A stretch of DNA of 6,246 nucleotides from Microcaldota archaeon (GCA_021812025.1 JAKAPD010000034.1:1-6246); one strand, 5' to 3'; positions 1-5,894 are shown, counted from the stretch's first letter. The notes: generated from the letters alone by a model not told the origin. Numbers and translations are program-made.

Positions 1-956
1 TCCGATCTTTCCACCACCCCTAAACCGAAGCCCATCAGCGCCACTCCTAGATAAAGGATCCATATATTGCTGCCGAGCAGGTACCCAGTCGCGAGTAGCG
101 CAGTCCCTATGCCAGTTAGAATGTAGCCCAGATAGCCCAATGCCTTTACTTTGTTGAGCCCCTTCCTTGAGCCTATGTAGTAGCCGGTTATCGCAGAAAT
201 CCCAAGATAAACAGCATAGGAGGCTATGCCTAGCGCGCTGTTGTTCGAACCCTCAGCTATCGTCAGGATTGGGAATCCAAGGCTGTAGTATGCGAACCCA
301 TAAAGCGCTGTGGCTATGATTACTCCTCTAAATGCGCCCTTCTCAATTGTGAATGACTTTGTTTGCTTCGCCGGGAAAGGCAGGACGCGCCTTCTCCTCC
401 TGATGTCGCGCGTCACGATTAGAAGGAATACCGACACCGTAATCGGCATAGCCGTTACAAGCAACACGACGTTCTGGCTGAATTTCATGGATATGAGCGC
501 CAATAGGGCCACAACTGCGAGTGCGCCTCCCCCAATGTCCAGGGCATGCAGGAACCCGAACGCCTTGCCCAGATCCTTTTTCTGCACGGCATCTGCGAGC
601 ATGGCTCTCCTTGGAGGCACCCTGAAGTTCCTAGCCCACCAGCCTCCGGAGAAAAGTACGATAGCTATGATTGGGTTCATCGTCAGGCCGACCAGCGACA
701 TCAGTATTATGAATACGCTGCCGAGCACGGCGAGCCATTTCCTGCTGTACTTGACACCCAGAAGCCCAGCGATATAGGCGAACAACGCGCCGCCGCCGAA
801 CGCGAGCGCGTTCGCAAGGCCAAAATAAAAGCTGCTTGATGAAAGAGTCAATACCAGGTAAATAGGGAAAAGCGCCTGCACCGCCTGATAGCCGAGATCT
901 GCGAAAAACGCCGAGAACGATATCAGCAACACGTCCCTGTTCAGCCACTCCGCCAT
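1..956 (-). CDS. Major facilitator superfamily (MFS) transporter, C-terminus cut by window edge
   Basis: Read on the minus strand from the ATG at 956-954, the frame stays open for 318 codons to the window edge. The product is a strongly hydrophobic integral membrane protein with about ten predicted helices, so roughly 80-100 residues (the last helices of a 12-helix fold) are missing. A cytoplasmic-loop block at residues 109-124 (RNFRVPPRRAMLADAV) followed by GKAFGFLHALD (130-140) matches the conserved segment between helices 4 and 5 of MFS_1 proteins. An arginine-rich central loop (about 184-190) separates two six-helix halves. The family moves small solutes or drugs by proton-coupled or facilitated transport; the substrate cannot be told from sequence. 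The start is supported by GGAGGTG five bases upstream. It is transcribed divergently from the 1051 gene. Assignment to MFS is confident; the substrate is unknown. Confidence 0.93.
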   Translation of the reverse strand, partial: MAEWLNRDVLLISFSAFFADLGYQAVQALFPIYLVLTLSSSSFYFGLANALAFGGGALFAYIAGLLGVKYSRKWLAVLGSVFIILMSLVGLTMNPIIAIVLFSGGWWARNFRVPPRRAMLADAVQKKDLGKAFGFLHALDIGGGALAVVALLALISMKFSQNVVLLVTAMPITVSVFLLIVTRDIRRRRRVLPFPAKQTKSFTIEKGAFRGVIIATALYGFAYYSLGFPILTIAEGSNNSALGIASYAVYLGISAITGYYIGSRKGLNKVKALGYLGYILTGIGTALLATGYLLGSNIWILYLGVALMGFGLGVVERS

Positions 957-961
957 TGGCG

Positions 962-968
962 CACCTCC
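962..968 (-). promoter_or_regulatory. Shine-Dalgarno site of the MFS gene
   Basis: On the minus strand this reads GGAGGTG, a seven-base match to the archaeal anti-Shine-Dalgarno complement, with a five-base spacer to the ATG at 956. It fixes the MFS start and implies a leader of some tens of bases, unlike most genes in this window. Confidence 0.8.
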
Positions 969-980
969 CAAAACCGTAAA
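969..980 (+). promoter_or_regulatory. Conserved upstream element, copy 1 (before the 1051 gene)
   Basis: CAAAACCGTAAA matches the copy at 1511-1522 (CAAAAACCTAAA) at 10 of 12 positions. Its first base is 44 bp before the TATA box at 1013, the same distance as at 1511 and 5864. It lies in the leader of the divergent MFS gene, just upstream of that gene's Shine-Dalgarno site, so it is not explained as a 3'-end signal of a plus-strand gene. It is the least exact of the four main copies. Confidence 0.38.
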
Positions 981-1012
981 TATTTGCCAGCGAATTCATA
1001 AAAAACGCACAG

Positions 1013-1020
1013 TATAAATA
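1013..1020 (-). promoter_or_regulatory. Probable TATA box of the MFS gene (divergent)
   Basis: The minus strand reads TATTTATA here. A start about 30 bases downstream (near 989) would give a leader of about 33 bases containing the GGAGGTG site. A second AT-rich candidate at 976-985 (AAATATTTAC on the minus strand) would start transcription almost at the ATG and exclude the Shine-Dalgarno site, so it is less likely. Confidence 0.5.
1013..1020 (+). promoter_or_regulatory. TATA box of the 1051 gene
   Basis: TATAAATA, within a near-symmetric AT stretch 1013-1024, lies 38 bp before the ATG. Transcription would begin near 1044, giving a leader of only about seven bases. The same AT stretch can be read on the other strand for the MFS gene, so this is probably a divergent promoter. 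Confidence 0.65.
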
Positions 1021-1050
1021 TTAAGTGGGGCACAGTTTGATTCGATAGGA

Positions 1051-1521
1051 ATGGCAAGCAGTTCTTCATTCAAGGATATGCCCAAGAACGAGATAGACGC
1101 GCTTAAAGCGCTGGCGAAACTTGGCGCAGACGTTACCGAAGCCAGGAAGGACCAGGTTTATGGGGCGAAAGTCGGCGCCTATCTGTCTATGATAGGCATC
1201 GATAAAAGGCCGGAAACGCTTGCGAGGTGCGCAAGCCTGCTTGAGAAGTTCAAGGGAAGCGACAACCTTATCAAGATACTGACTTTGTTGAAGGAAGCAT
1301 CCGACAGGAACGGAGACGTCGGATTCAACAGCCTGCTGAATGTCGCTACGGACATAGCTTTCAGCGACGATGCGCTGATCGCATATCTTGAAAAGAAAAG
1401 CACATTTGACATGCCGGAGGGAACGGTGCTGAGGCCAAGCGACGGCTATCTGAGGCTCCTGAGAGGGCTTGCACAGCGGGGTTACGAACTGTTAAGAGCC
1501 GATGCGGCTTCAAAAACCTAA
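1051..1521 (+). CDS. Hypothetical helical protein, 156 residues
   Basis: I do not recognise this family. The product is soluble, with no signal peptide or membrane segment. After a serine-rich start (residues 2-6) it reads as a run of amphipathic helices: about 12-35 (NEIDALKALAKLGADVTEARK), 37-50, 54-68, 71-87, 93-115 and 132-150. Only one cysteine (C60) is present and there is no recognisable catalytic or nucleotide-binding motif. A helical-bundle or adaptor-type fold is the most one can infer. The ATG sits about seven bases after the predicted transcript start and has no Shine-Dalgarno site, so translation is probably leaderless or nearly so. The stop overlaps copy 2 of the upstream element that precedes the next gene. 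Coding is supported by the promoter, by codon use like the neighbours, and by full use of the space between the flanking genes. Confidence 0.85.
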   Translation: MASSSSFKDMPKNEIDALKALAKLGADVTEARKDQVYGAKVGAYLSMIGIDKRPETLARCASLLEKFKGSDNLIKILTLLKEASDRNGDVGFNSLLNVATDIAFSDDALIAYLEKKSTFDMPEGTVLRPSDGYLRLLRGLAQRGYELLRADAASKT

Positions 1522-1522
1522 A
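1511..1522 (+). promoter_or_regulatory. Conserved upstream element, copy 2 (before the 1626 gene)
   Basis: CAAAAACCTAAA begins 44 bp before the TTTAAATA box at 1555. It overlaps the last codons and stop of the preceding gene, so part of the match could be coincidental with coding sequence. The shared spacing with copies 1, 3 and 4 is the reason to call it. Confidence 0.45.
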
Positions 1523-1554
1523 GACTTGCTTTGAAAACTTTAAAAATGGCTTTA

Positions 1555-1562
1555 TTTAAATA
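1555..1562 (+). promoter_or_regulatory. TATA box of the 1626 gene
   Basis: TTTAAATA inside ATTTAAATATC, the same eleven bases found at 5907-5917. A transcript start about 31 bases on (near 1586) gives a 40-base leader that includes the GAGGTG site before the GTG start. A second AT-rich box, TTTAAATTTA at 1596-1605, could give an alternative leaderless start near 1626. Confidence 0.65.
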
Positions 1563-1611
1563 TCTCAAATGCACCATCTAATTATACAAAAAGGATTTAA
1601 ATTTATTTTGA

Positions 1612-1617
1612 GAGGTG
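1612..1617 (+). promoter_or_regulatory. Shine-Dalgarno site that decides the GTG start at 1626
   Basis: GAGGTG with an eight-base spacer to GTG 1626. This site, together with the TATA box at 1555-1562, favours 1626 over the in-frame ATG at 1569. That ATG lies only seven bases after the TATA box, upstream of any expected transcript start. Confidence 0.65.
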
Positions 1618-1625
1618 TTATCTCA

Positions 1626-2213
1626 GTGGCGATCCAAAATTTGACAATAACGCAAAGTCAATTCGAGGTTCAGCAGGGCATCCTATCGTTAGTCCAGCCT
1701 CTTGTCGGAAAAGTCCCGGAAGCCAAAGTGAAAGAGGTGGCGGATGCATGGAAAAACTTTGCGAAGAGCGCGCCGCCGCAAGTCGTGCTGTATTCGCTCC
1801 GCCAATGCCAGAAGGAATTGGGCGACGCGAAGAAGCCTAACGAGATGGCCGAGGACCTTAGATCGATAGCGAAGAGCATTAGCAGCTACCAAAGCAACAG
1901 TTACAAGTGCCCAGATGATTACTCCAGATTCCTCGACAGAATGGATGATATCGTATGCAAATACCTGCAGGAAGAAAGGCTCAGGTTGCACGTCTTCCAG
2001 AGGGCAGAATTGATAGGCGATTTCCTAGATACTTCAAATCCTAACCTGAGCGGCGCATACCTGCTGGGCGACAGGTTGGATAACCCAACTACCAAAAAGC
2101 AGCTGAGGAAGGACGATGAAGATGACGATGTAGAACAGGGAGACAGCGGGGGCAGAGCGCCTGGTTCGATGCCTGCTTCGACCAGCGGTGGAATCGCAGC
2201 GCCCGTACGCTGA
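1626..2213 (+). CDS. Hypothetical helical protein with acidic C-terminal tail, 195 residues
   Basis: I do not recognise this family. From the GTG start the product begins (M)AIQNLTITQSQFEVQQ. Residues 1-150 look mainly helical and soluble, with cysteines at 61, 95 and 111, too widely spaced for an obvious zinc motif. Residues 161-170 form a charged patch (RKDDEDDDVE), and the last 25 residues are Gly/Ser/Pro/Ala-rich and probably disordered. Such a tail suits a protein-interaction or solubility role, but that is inference. The frame extends upstream to an ATG at 1569 (214 residues). That extension would translate a TATA-like box (GFKFIL) and start before the expected transcript, so the GTG with its Shine-Dalgarno site is preferred. 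The gene lies between two other unknown helical proteins in the same direction, each with its own promoter, so they are neighbours rather than a clear operon. Confidence 0.82.
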   Translation: MAIQNLTITQSQFEVQQGILSLVQPLVGKVPEAKVKEVADAWKNFAKSAPPQVVLYSLRQCQKELGDAKKPNEMAEDLRSIAKSISSYQSNSYKCPDDYSRFLDRMDDIVCKYLQEERLRLHVFQRAELIGDFLDTSNPNLSGAYLLGDRLDNPTTKKQLRKDDEDDDVEQGDSGGRAPGSMPASTSGGIAAPVR

Positions 2214-2222
2214 GCCGCACCG

Positions 2223-2230
2223 TTTAAATA
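2223..2230 (+). promoter_or_regulatory. TATA box of the 2260 gene
   Basis: TTTAAATA lies 37 bp before the ATG, predicting a start near 2254 and a leader of about six bases. No convincing copy of the upstream element lies 44 bp before it; that position falls inside the preceding coding sequence. Confidence 0.65.
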
Positions 2231-2259
2231 TTACACCGTTTTGATAGTATCCTGATTTT

Positions 2260-3468
2260 ATGCCGGAGAAGAGCCGCGATACGCAGGACGGCAACCACGG
2301 ACGTGCAAAGGGGAAGCTTTTGCGATTTCTAAGGAGGCTTGATTCGCTTTTTGACGATAAACAAGGCGTTGGGGAAGAGGAGCCTCTGCGGCCCCGGGAG
2401 CGGGAAAGCTGGCCTGCTGATGAAAAACCAGACAACGCCATAAAGCTCGCGAAAACCTGCGAGCTTTCCATAGAGATAGTCAGGGAAAGCCCGGTTATCC
2501 TTTATGAAAGGCGGAAGCTAAACCGGATGCTCGAGCAGGCGCTGTCCTCTCTCGTGTCGGAATACGAATTCATGGAAGAAACCAGGCACCTTGCGCACAC
2601 CAGTGACTATTCCGCATTCATAAGCGAACAGCGGAAGGAGCTCTTTGGGCTGTTGCTCGATTATTACAAGGGCGCGTTCTTCAAGAGAGCCGATTACCTG
2701 AACGGTTATGCCCAGCACATGGCGCGCAGGCTCGCTGGGAAGCAGGGGTTTGCCCATTTGGGTGAAGAGCTTTCAGGCTCTGAGCTTGCTTACGAACTTG
2801 CTGGGCTCATGGGTTCCGGCGCTAGGGACATGGTTGCCATGCTCGAGGGGATAGTCGATATCGCCGCACTTTTGCCGCGAAACGCAGATGCAGCCAACGG
2901 GTTGGATGACGATGTGGTATTGCCGGAGCTGAGCGTGAACCTTTTTGATATTGGTATGATACTGTCTGAAGCCTCCAAGGCGCAAAACATCAGCGACGGG
3001 GCGCGCTCGTTCCTGGACGATGCCAATAGGCTTGCCGCCGAATACGCTGACGCCTATGGGGCCTCAAGGGACATACAGGAGCTCTTGGCATCGCTATCGG
3101 CTGACAGCGTAATGAACAGGATGCTCGGGATCGAGAAATCAGCAGCAGACCTGGATCCCAGGACCGACGTGAGGGACTTCTATGCGAGGGTCGAGGAGCT
3201 AAGGGGCTTTGCGATGATGATGGGGGAGGCTTGCATATGTTTCGGATGGAACAAGGGAATAAACAGCATAAACAATGCCCTCTCTTTGGCGGCGATGCGC
3301 CTGCTAAACTGCAACGGCGCATATATGAACGTAGACCTTGCGAAAGGCCTTGCAGAGGCAACGCCGAGCCGGGACGCACGGATCGCGCTCGAGAAATATC
3401 TGGCCGATATCGAACCTGTGCGCCAGGAATTCCTCAGGAGGCAGTGCGCAGCCGAGAGCCAGGAATGA
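2260..3468 (+). CDS. Hypothetical helical protein, 402 residues
   Basis: I do not recognise this family. Residues 1-60 are charged and probably flexible: a basic helix at about 15-28 (AKGKLLRFLRRLDSLF) is followed by an acidic/proline stretch (39-58). From about 58 to the end the protein reads as consecutive amphipathic helices with many Leu/Ala/Met and E/R/K residues, consistent with a helical bundle or repeat. Cysteines occur at 67, 325, 327, 351 and 396; C325-x-C327 (EACICFGW) is the only close pair. There is no signal peptide, clear membrane span, P-loop or catalytic signature. It is the last of three tandem unknown genes and converges on the phosphohexomutase gene. The start is supported by the TATA box 37 bp upstream, with no Shine-Dalgarno site, as expected for leaderless or very short-leader translation. 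Function is unknown. Confidence 0.87.
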   Translation: MPEKSRDTQDGNHGRAKGKLLRFLRRLDSLFDDKQGVGEEEPLRPRERESWPADEKPDNAIKLAKTCELSIEIVRESPVILYERRKLNRMLEQALSSLVSEYEFMEETRHLAHTSDYSAFISEQRKELFGLLLDYYKGAFFKRADYLNGYAQHMARRLAGKQGFAHLGEELSGSELAYELAGLMGSGARDMVAMLEGIVDIAALLPRNADAANGLDDDVVLPELSVNLFDIGMILSEASKAQNISDGARSFLDDANRLAAEYADAYGASRDIQELLASLSADSVMNRMLGIEKSAADLDPRTDVRDFYARVEELRGFAMMMGEACICFGWNKGINSINNALSLAAMRLLNCNGAYMNVDLAKGLAEATPSRDARIALEKYLADIEPVRQEFLRRQCAAESQE

Positions 3469-3520
3469 CCATATAAACATCCGGAAAACATCAGTTTGCA
3501 GGCTCGGCATTAAAGCTGGG

Positions 3521-3547
3521 AAATCAAAAAGGCAAGAGGGTTTTGCC
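3521..3547 (-). terminator. Terminator of the phosphohexomutase gene
   Basis: On the minus strand, about 29 bases after the stop codon, GGCAA pairs with TTGCC across a seven-base loop (3547-3531) and is followed by TTTTTGATTT. A short stem plus a T-tract is a reasonable termination signal; in archaea the T-tract is the part that matters. No comparable T-tract follows the converging 2260 gene on the plus strand. Confidence 0.5.
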
Positions 3548-3575
3548 GCGATCGTGTAGCGCAATGAGGCGCTCT

Positions 3576-4949
3576 TCAGAGCCCGATCAGGCGCCTTACC
3601 GCCAGATACAGCTCGTCTGCTGAATTCTTGTCCTTTGCCTCTATGTAGATTCTTACCAGCGGCTCCGTGTTCGACTCCCTGATTAAAACCCATGAGCCAT
3701 CGTCAAGCAGGTATTTGATGCCATCTATGTCCAACCTTTCTATTATCTCCCTGCCGGCCAGCTCCGTCCTTGACTTTTCATTTTTTAGCATTTCCAGATC
3801 CATACTCAGTTTCTGCATCTTCTGCACGTTCACCTGAAGGTACTCGCCATATGCATACTCGCTTGCGACCTCTTTCCATATCTCACTGAGCGGCTTTGAC
3901 GAATTCGCGATTATCTCGCACATGAGCGCTCCGCTCATAATGCCGTCCTTCTCCGGCGCGTGCCAGCCGAAGCCCAGCCCCCCGCTCTCTTCCACAGCCA
4001 ATATGGCTCCGTTTATCAGTTCGTTCGCCAGGTATCTTATTCCGACAGGAGTCTCTACCAAGCCCAAACCGTGCTTCTCGCATAGCCTATCGAGCGCATG
4101 CGTAGTTGAAACAGTCCTTGCTATGTTTCCGTGCATACCTTTGGCCTTGACCAAATAGTCGGCCACTATCAGCCCTAGCATGTTGCCCGTGTAGTACATG
4201 CCATTCTCGTCGAATACACCTATCCTGTCGGCATCGCCGTCGTTGGCTATGCCTATGCCGGCGCCTGTCGAAAGCACGGCCTGCCTGAGCTCCTGGAGAT
4301 TGTCCTCTTTTGGCTCCGGATTCAGATTGGGGTTGAAAGCGTAATCGCCGTGCAATTCCTGTACTGCGGCGCCCGCTTCCAGAAGGAACCTTGAAAGATA
4401 CCCTGCGCCCGCTCCATGCATCGAGTCCACCACGGCTTTCATCTCCTTGACCCTGCTAAGGTCGAGCTTTTGCCTGAGCGAAGCGAAATACGTTTCTCTT
4501 GGATCGAACTCGTTTGCGATCCCTTCGGTCTTCTTCACCTCTTCCCTTGGAATATGCGCTTCTATCTTCTCAGTCATCTCTATCGGAGCCGGAGCGCCCA
4601 TGGCAGTAAGTACCTTTATGCCATTGTACACCCACGGGTTGTGGCTTGCCGTAACTTCTATTCCGGCTATTGCATTATTGTCTATCACTGCCAGCGACAT
4701 GACCGGTGTGGGCGTCGGCGCAGTGGTGATCATGACATTGAAGCCGAAGCCGTTCAGCGCTCGCGACGCCGTCCTTGCGAAGTCCCTTGAAAATTCCCTT
4801 GAATCAAATCCAACTACAACGGTCCCGTGCTCGTATTTTTCCTTCAGGTATCTCGCTATCCCGTGCGTGACCCTGAGCACGTTCTTTTCGTTAAAGTCCC
4901 TATCTGCCCTGGCCCTCCAGCCGTGGGTGCCAAACTTTATCTGGTCCAT
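3576..4949 (-). CDS. Phosphohexomutase (phosphoglucomutase/phosphomannomutase family)
   Basis: This intact alpha-D-phosphohexomutase interconverts sugar 1- and 6-phosphates through a phosphoserine and a bisphosphate intermediate, feeding nucleotide-sugar synthesis in the cytoplasm. Numbering from the ATG at 4949 (457 residues, normal length): N-terminal KFGTHGWR (5-12); catalytic loop TASHNP with Ser102; metal loop DGDADR with Asp237, Asp239 and Asp241; sugar-binding loop EESGG (320-324); and phosphate-binding RESNTEP (424-430). All four domains are present. EESGG rather than the EQSG type of loop typical of phosphoglucosamine mutase favours glucose or mannose phosphate, but archaeal members can be promiscuous. 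A frame extension to an ATG at 4970 adds MVFIILP. The ATG at 4949 is chosen because a TATA box at 4971-4978 predicts transcription starting almost on it (leaderless mRNA), and the family homology begins there. Confidence 0.96.
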   Translation of the reverse strand: MDQIKFGTHGWRARADRDFNEKNVLRVTHGIARYLKEKYEHGTVVVGFDSREFSRDFARTASRALNGFGFNVMITTAPTPTPVMSLAVIDNNAIAGIEVTASHNPWVYNGIKVLTAMGAPAPIEMTEKIEAHIPREEVKKTEGIANEFDPRETYFASLRQKLDLSRVKEMKAVVDSMHGAGAGYLSRFLLEAGAAVQELHGDYAFNPNLNPEPKEDNLQELRQAVLSTGAGIGIANDGDADRIGVFDENGMYYTGNMLGLIVADYLVKAKGMHGNIARTVSTTHALDRLCEKHGLGLVETPVGIRYLANELINGAILAVEESGGLGFGWHAPEKDGIMSGALMCEIIANSSKPLSEIWKEVASEYAYGEYLQVNVQKMQKLSMDLEMLKNEKSRTELAGREIIERLDIDGIKYLLDDGSWVLIRESNTEPLVRIYIEAKDKNSADELYLAVRRLIGL

Positions 4950-4960
4950 CGGTAGAATGA

Positions 4961-4972
4961 TGAATACCAAAA
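4961..4972 (+). promoter_or_regulatory. Possible weak copy of the upstream element (before the 5084 gene)
   Basis: TGAATACCAAAA matches CAAATACCTAAA at 9 of 12 positions and starts 45 bp before the TATA candidate at 5006. It overlaps the minus-strand promoter of the phosphohexomutase gene, which is itself AT-rich, so the match may be chance. Confidence 0.2.
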
Positions 4973-4978
4973 CTTAAA
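4971..4978 (-). promoter_or_regulatory. TATA box of the phosphohexomutase gene
   Basis: The minus strand reads TTTAAGTT within AATTTAAGTTTTGG. A start about 30 bases on falls at 4947-4949, coinciding with the ATG, so the mRNA should be leaderless. This also argues against the ATG at 4970, which overlaps the promoter edge. Confidence 0.55.
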
Positions 4979-5005
4979 TTGGTTGCCTATCTGCGCTACG
5001 TAGCC

Positions 5006-5013
5006 TTTATAAA
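5006..5013 (+). promoter_or_regulatory. Probable TATA box of the 5084 gene
   Basis: TTTATAAA predicts a start near 5037 and a leader of about 47 bases. A second candidate, ATTATAAA at 5025-5032, would shorten the leader to about 28 bases. The leader has no strong Shine-Dalgarno site: GTGAT at 5076-5080 is a partial match but only three bases from the ATG. Confidence 0.5.
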
Positions 5014-5083
5014 TCTTGTAAGTGATTATAAAGGAGCAGTAAATCCCGGAAACGCCCAGTGCAACTGATATTTAAGTGATATT

Positions 5084-5476
5084 ATGCCAACAAAAACAAC
5101 CGTAACTAGCGCTGACCCAAAAGCGGGCGCCGGAAAAGCCAGCTCGGGGAATAGGGCAGCAGGAGACAATGAAAAGATAATGTTTTTTATTGCTTATGTG
5201 ATTCCCCTATTGACAGGATTGCTCGTATTCCTCATGTATGGTAGCAAGGACAAAAGGCTGAGGTTCCACGGGATACAGGCATTTCTCTATGGTGTAGCAA
5301 CACTGATATTTTCATGGCTGATAGCGCTGGTATTCTTCTTCTTTTTCCTGGGAGTCATTGCGGACATAGTTCTGCTGCTGCTTTGGCTCTACGGCCTTTA
5401 CATAGGCTACAAAGCCGGTTATGAGGACAAAGACATAGAGCTCCCGTTCATAGGCAGTATGGCGAAGAAATCATAG
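5084..5476 (+). CDS. Small three-helix membrane protein, UPF0132/DUF4870-like
   Basis: The 130-residue product has an Ala/Gly/Lys/Ser-rich hydrophilic N-terminus (1-30) without a cleavable signal, then three predicted membrane helices at about 31-53, 64-89 and 90-112. The second includes a phenylalanine run (FFFFF at 84-88). Between helices 1 and 2, KDKRLRFHGIQAF (55-67) fits the 'xxRFHxxQ' signature of the small archaeal and bacterial membrane proteins known as UPF0132/DUF4870. The C-terminal ELPFIGSMAKK also resembles that group's ending. The biochemical role of these proteins is not established. The low-complexity N-terminus is longer than I would expect for the family. The ATG at 5084 is preceded by TATA candidates at 5006 and 5025. 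The gene is divergent from the phosphohexomutase and followed by a long T-rich terminator. Family assignment is by motif memory, so moderately confident. Confidence 0.85.
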   Translation: MPTKTTVTSADPKAGAGKASSGNRAAGDNEKIMFFIAYVIPLLTGLLVFLMYGSKDKRLRFHGIQAFLYGVATLIFSWLIALVFFFFFLGVIADIVLLLLWLYGLYIGYKAGYEDKDIELPFIGSMAKKS

Positions 5477-5486
5477 TCGCTTGTTT

Positions 5487-5498
5487 CAAATACCTAAA
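5487..5498 (+). promoter_or_regulatory. Conserved upstream element, copy 3 (before the 5569 gene)
   Basis: CAAATACCTAAA starts 43 bp before the CTTAAATA box at 5530. It lies ten bases after the stop of the preceding gene and directly abuts the T-rich tract. It matches copy 2 and copy 4 at 11 of 12 positions each. Confidence 0.5.
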
Positions 5499-5499
5499 A

Positions 5500-5530
5500 T
5501 TTTTTCCTTTTTCCTTCTTTTTCGTTTTCC
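5500..5530 (+). terminator. T-rich terminator after the 5084 gene
   Basis: Thirty of 31 bases are pyrimidine, with T-runs of six, five, five and four separated by one to two cytosines (or CG). This begins 24 bases after the stop codon. T-runs in the non-template strand are the main archaeal intrinsic termination signal. The tract also fills the space between the upstream element and the TATA box of the next gene, so it may affect that promoter too. Confidence 0.7.
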
Positions 5531-5537
5531 TTAAATA
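5530..5537 (+). promoter_or_regulatory. TATA box of the 5569 gene
   Basis: CTTAAATA (within CCTTAAATATTA) lies 39 bp before the ATG and predicts a start near 5561, giving a leader of about eight bases. Confidence 0.65.
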
Positions 5538-5549
5538 TTAGGAACGACG

Positions 5550-5563
5550 CACTATATGTAGTG
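5550..5563 (+). repeat. Inverted repeat CACTA-TATG-TAGTG at the predicted transcript start
   Basis: Perfect five-base arms flank a four-base core, placed between the TATA box and the ATG of the 5569 gene and overlapping the predicted transcript start. Position and symmetry would suit a repressor operator, but a repeat this short can occur by chance. Confidence 0.3.
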
Positions 5564-5568
5564 AGCAG

Positions 5569-5817
5569 ATGGGAGACAGATGGACAGTAAACAGCGGCGC
5601 CGGAAGATACATGCCGCTGTTAAGGAAGACAGATTCTGAGGAATCCTCGGTGCAGAACAGAGTAACAAGAAGGGAAGAAACGCTTCTGACTGCGACACCG
5701 CTAGACCCCATGGAGAAGCTTCCGAAGGGACCGCAACCGCCTGAACCGAAATTTAATGGCCAGGATTCGTTGATGGTATTCAGGATAAGAAGGGTCAGGG
5801 AATCCGGCCAGAACTGA
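5569..5817 (+). CDS. Small, probably disordered hypothetical protein, 82 residues
   Basis: I do not recognise this family. The product is hydrophilic and rich in Arg, Glu, Ser and Pro, with no membrane segment, signal peptide or cysteine. An N-terminal SGAGRYMPLLR (residues 9-19) precedes an acidic/serine stretch (22-27). The middle (about 45-60) is proline-rich (LPKGPQPPEPKF), and the end is basic (MVFRIRRVR). The first part resembles the N-terminus of the 5939 gene: both have SG, a short gap, then RYxP, two hydrophobics and Arg. Coding is supported by a TATA box at the right distance, a preceding terminator and an upstream element shared with other genes here. It is short and lacks a known domain, so some doubt remains. 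A DNA-, RNA- or protein-binding peptide would be plausible but is not shown. Confidence 0.7.
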   Translation: MGDRWTVNSGAGRYMPLLRKTDSEESSVQNRVTRREETLLTATPLDPMEKLPKGPQPPEPKFNGQDSLMVFRIRRVRESGQN

Positions 5818-5863
5818 AAACGATCGGCGCCGGAGGGGCAATCGACCCGCTTTGTCCCGTTTT

Positions 5864-5875
5864 CAAATTCCTAAA
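5864..5875 (+). promoter_or_regulatory. Conserved upstream element, copy 4 (before the 5939 gene)
   Basis: CAAATTCCTAAA starts 44 bp before the TTTAAATA box at 5908. With flanking bases, the match to copy 3 covers TTTCAAAT(A/T)CCTAAAA. It lies 46 bases after the preceding stop codon, well clear of coding sequence, and is the cleanest copy. Confidence 0.5.
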
Positions 5876-5885
5876 AATATGCTCT

Positions 5886-5894
5886 GATTTTTTA
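5886..5894 (+). terminator. T-tract terminator after the 5569 gene
   Basis: GATTTTTTA, a run of six T at 5888-5893 about 70 bases after the stop codon, is the only clear T-run before the next promoter. The shorter TTTT at 5860-5863 is a weaker alternative. Confidence 0.4.

Noticed and set aside
310..839. Open plus-strand frames (310-777 and 546-839) opposite the MFS gene
   Set aside because: They lie antisense to a clear transporter reading frame, lack promoters, and their translations are low-information mixtures typical of shadow frames.
3469..3575. Gap between converging genes checked for a small RNA or tRNA
   Set aside because: Only the short stem and T-tract of the minus-strand terminator are visible. 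There is no tRNA-like arm pattern and no promoter.
4447..4977. A 176-codon plus-strand frame opposite the phosphohexomutase gene
   Set aside because: The minus strand carries every catalytic motif of the enzyme. This frame has no TATA box or family resemblance.
5114..5834. Three copies of GGCGCCGGA (in the 5084 gene, the 5569 gene and just after the 5569 gene)
   Set aside because: Two copies encode Gly-Ala-Gly within coding sequence and their spacing to other signals is irregular, so chance and codon preference explain them.
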